The position numbers were made by a program, and so were the translations under genes. This document shows positions 5,366 to 6,719 of a stretch of DNA of 6,719 nucleotides, one piece after another (positions within the stretch are counted from its first letter, which is position 1; every line of letters starts with the position of its first letter). This stretch comes from Deltaproteobacteria bacterium. GTDB lineage: Bacteria > Desulfobacterota_B > Binatia > UBA9968. The stretch covers positions 1-6,719 of the forward strand of contig JACPSF010000216.1 of assembly GCA_016193385.1 (NCBI GenBank), read 5' to 3'. The notes under the pieces were generated by a model that had not been told where the DNA came from, ran no database searches, and was given only the letters and a program-made list of their open reading frames with translations.

Positions 5366-6391
5366 TCAGCCGTTCTTCGACTGCGTCAACACGAGCCGGG
5401 AAAGCTCGTGCACTTTCTTCGCGAGATTCGGCAGGTTCGTTAGCTGCGCGTAAGTCTTTTTGAACTCCGGCATAGGCCGGGCGGGCGTTCCCCACACCGC
5501 GCTTCCTCGGCGGATGACTTTGCCAGTAGGGACTCCGGCCTGAGCCCCAATAACCGCTTGATCTTCAATGCGAGCCCTGTCGCCAACACCGACCTGCCCG
5601 CCCATCACTACATAGTCGCCGATCTCGACGCTTCCCGAGATGCCGCTCTGCGCTGCGATCACGCAGTGGCGTCCGATGCGGACATTGTGCGCGATTTGGA
5701 CCAGGTTGTCAATTTTGGTTCCTTGGCCGATGACCGTGTTGCCCAAGGAGCCGCGATCGATCGCAGTATTGCTACCGATCTCGACGTCGTCCTCGATAAT
5801 CACCTGCCCCAGTTGCGGGAACTTATGATGCCGGCCATCGGCGAAGACGTATCCGAACCCATCCGAGCCGATAACTGCGCCGCTGTGAATCACTACCCGA
5901 TTCCCAACGCGTGCGCCCGGATAGACGGCGACCCTGGCATGCAAAATACAGTCGGACCCGATCGTCGCGCCCCGACTGAGAGAAACCCCAGCTCCAAGGA
6001 AGGTTCCCGCTCCCACGGTCACCTCATCTTCGATCACCGCGTGGGCTCCCACGGCCACGCCGGGCGATAGGCGAGCGCTGGGGGAGACTACGGCTGTTGG
6101 GTGAACCCCCGGCTCAACCCGAGCAGGTGGCAGGAGCACCGCGGCGGCGCGAATCAGCGCAAGCTTCGGATGACTCACCGCAATGGTTGTCCGGTCAGGG
6201 ACCGAGGCTCCGGTTGGTATCAATATGCAGCCCGCAGCGGAGCGAATAGCACGGGCAAGGGCGCGGCCGCCCTCGGCAAAGCTAATGTCTCCTGCTCCTG
6301 CACTTTCCAGCCCCGCTATCCCGTGGACCTCCCTCGTCCGGTCGCCTTGTGGCTTCCCGCCTAGCAAACGTGCAATCTCTTCGACCTTCAT
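5366..6391 (-). CDS. lpxD: UDP-3-O-acylglucosamine N-acyltransferase
   Basis: LpxD moves a 3-hydroxyacyl chain from acyl carrier protein to the 2-amino group of UDP-3-O-acylglucosamine, the third step of lipid A synthesis, in the cytoplasm. The 341 residues equal the E. coli length. Residues 1-92 form the uridine-binding domain ([19 protein letters not shown]). From about 94 to 300 there are hexapeptide repeats of a left-handed beta helix, and the last 35 residues should be helical. The catalytic histidine is H235 in QIAHNVRIG (E. coli H239), and GSDGFGYV (175-182) is the conserved substrate-binding loop. AGGAG six bases before the ATG supports the start. It is unusual in being alone: lipid A genes normally cluster with lpxA, fabZ, lpxB or bamA/skp, whereas both flanks here are repeat elements. 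The function is certain by motif; only the context is odd. Confidence 0.96.
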   Translation of the reverse strand: MKVEEIARLLGGKPQGDRTREVHGIAGLESAGAGDISFAEGGRALARAIRSAAGCILIPTGASVPDRTTIAVSHPKLALIRAAAVLLPPARVEPGVHPTAVVSPSARLSPGVAVGAHAVIEDEVTVGAGTFLGAGVSLSRGATIGSDCILHARVAVYPGARVGNRVVIHSGAVIGSDGFGYVFADGRHHKFPQLGQVIIEDDVEIGSNTAIDRGSLGNTVIGQGTKIDNLVQIAHNVRIGRHCVIAAQSGISGSVEIGDYVVMGGQVGVGDRARIEDQAVIGAQAGVPTGKVIRRGSAVWGTPARPMPEFKKTYAQLTNLPNLAKKVHELSRLVLTQSKNG

Positions 6392-6550
6392 CTCTTTCTC
6401 CTGTATCTTTCAGCGGTCAGGACTGATTCGGGTGGCGCAAACAATATCCCAGTTCGCCCCGTCGGGCAAACCGGTTGCGGCAAATGTTTATGTGTTCATG
6501 GGGGCTACCGGCCTTTCAATCTCTGCAATCCTGTCGGATCGTTAGGTCCT
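6392..6550. other. lpxD upstream region
   Basis: This gene-less stretch holds the lpxD ribosome site (AGGAG, minus strand, about 6398-6402) and the tentative promoter. No reading frame with coding character was recognised on either strand. Confidence 0.4.
6441..6469 (-). promoter_or_regulatory. Candidate lpxD promoter
   Basis: On the minus strand TTGCCC (6464-6469) and TATTGT (6441-6446) stand 17 bp apart, each matching four of six consensus bases, leaving a leader of about 45 nt before the lpxD ATG. It fits the view that lpxD is transcribed alone after copy E. The score is modest. Confidence 0.3.
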
Positions 6551-6708
6551 CCAGCGACCACAGACCTATACCGTGGCGTGATCCGTTCCGGAGATTTATC
6601 TGCAATCTGAGATCTGCCATTTGAGATTCCGAGCCTGGCGAGGACGCAGTAGGACGCCGCCGGATTTAAATTGAAAAGGCCCGTGGTTCTCATGAACCCG
6701 GGCTTTTT
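6551..6708 (+). repeat. 5S-rRNA-like repeat, copy E (inverted insert)
   Basis: The tail GCAGTAGGACGCCGCCGG (6646-6663) matches the 3' end of many 5S rRNAs (GAGTAGGACGCCGCCGG) and is followed by TTTAAATTGAAAAGGCCCG, as in the other copies. The head CCAGCGACCACAGACCTATACCG (6551-6573) is a worn form of the family head. The insert is reversed relative to D: ATCTGCAATCTGAGATCTGC through GAGA (6598-6626) is the exact reverse complement of 5093-5121, and it continues into GATTCCGAGCC, the reverse complement of GGCTCGGAATC. The TTCGAC module is absent. It marks the upstream limit of the lpxD unit. Confidence 0.68.
6674..6708. terminator. Strong terminator hairpin of copy E
   Basis: AAAAGGCCCG (6674-6683), a bulged T and GGTTC (6685-6689) pair with GAACC (6694-6698) and CGGGCTTTTT (6699-6708) around a TCAT loop. 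That gives 15 pairs with one bulge and one G·T, followed by T-rich sequence. It keeps the outer AAAAGGCCCG of the family but has a different loop from copy A, suggesting an independent rrn-like terminator source. It could act in both directions and would block transcription entering lpxD from the right. Confidence 0.75.
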
Positions 6709-6719
6709 GTTTGCTAAAT

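Noticed and set aside
5558..6070. Plus-strand frame of 170 codons inside lpxD
   Set aside because: It mirrors the hexapeptide repeats of lpxD in the opposite strand; the regular repeats explain its openness.

Overview
The window comes from a Gram-negative bacterial chromosome of moderately high GC: lpxD implies a lipid A outer membrane. The lineage cannot be fixed from sequence alone. Core genes with ordinary Shine-Dalgarno starts sit among repeat-rich intergenic regions, which would fit NC10/Methylomirabilis-like or deltaproteobacteria-like lineages, but this is a weak guess.

Layout from left to right. Positions 1-217 look like the 3' end of a group II intron, with a domain V hairpin at 142-176 and a domain VI-like hairpin at 177-211; any reverse transcriptase lies off the window. 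A solitary plus-strand gene (518-1450) encodes a short thermolysin-like (M4-type) zinc metallopeptidase with no visible secretion signal or propeptide. A minus-strand VapBC toxin-antitoxin pair follows (Phd/YefM-type antitoxin 2197-2415, PIN toxin 1848-2210, overlapping by 14 bp). Next is the minus-strand tdh-kbl operon (4857 down to 2619), which converts L-threonine to glycine plus acetyl-CoA through 2-amino-3-ketobutyrate. Last is a minus-strand lpxD (6391 down to 5366), apparently transcribed alone and outside the usual lipid A cluster.

The most striking feature is a dispersed intergenic repeat, present once in each of the five intergenic regions and always in the same orientation (about 267-359, 1646-1805, 2496-2601, 5019-5225 and 6551-6708). 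Its outer parts resemble the 3' half of bacterial 5S rRNA: a head like AGCGCCGATGGTA and a tail like GAGTAGGGCACTGCCGG. In four of the five copies this is followed by a GGCCC/GGGCC hairpin with a T run, as at the end of an rRNA operon. The 5S segment is interrupted by a variable insert built from shuffled, partly palindromic modules, and one module is inverted in the last copy. The elements separate transcription units and are absent inside the two operons, so they may act as terminators or insulators, may be spreading 5S-derived elements, or both. No full-length 5S rRNA, tRNA or CRISPR array is visible.
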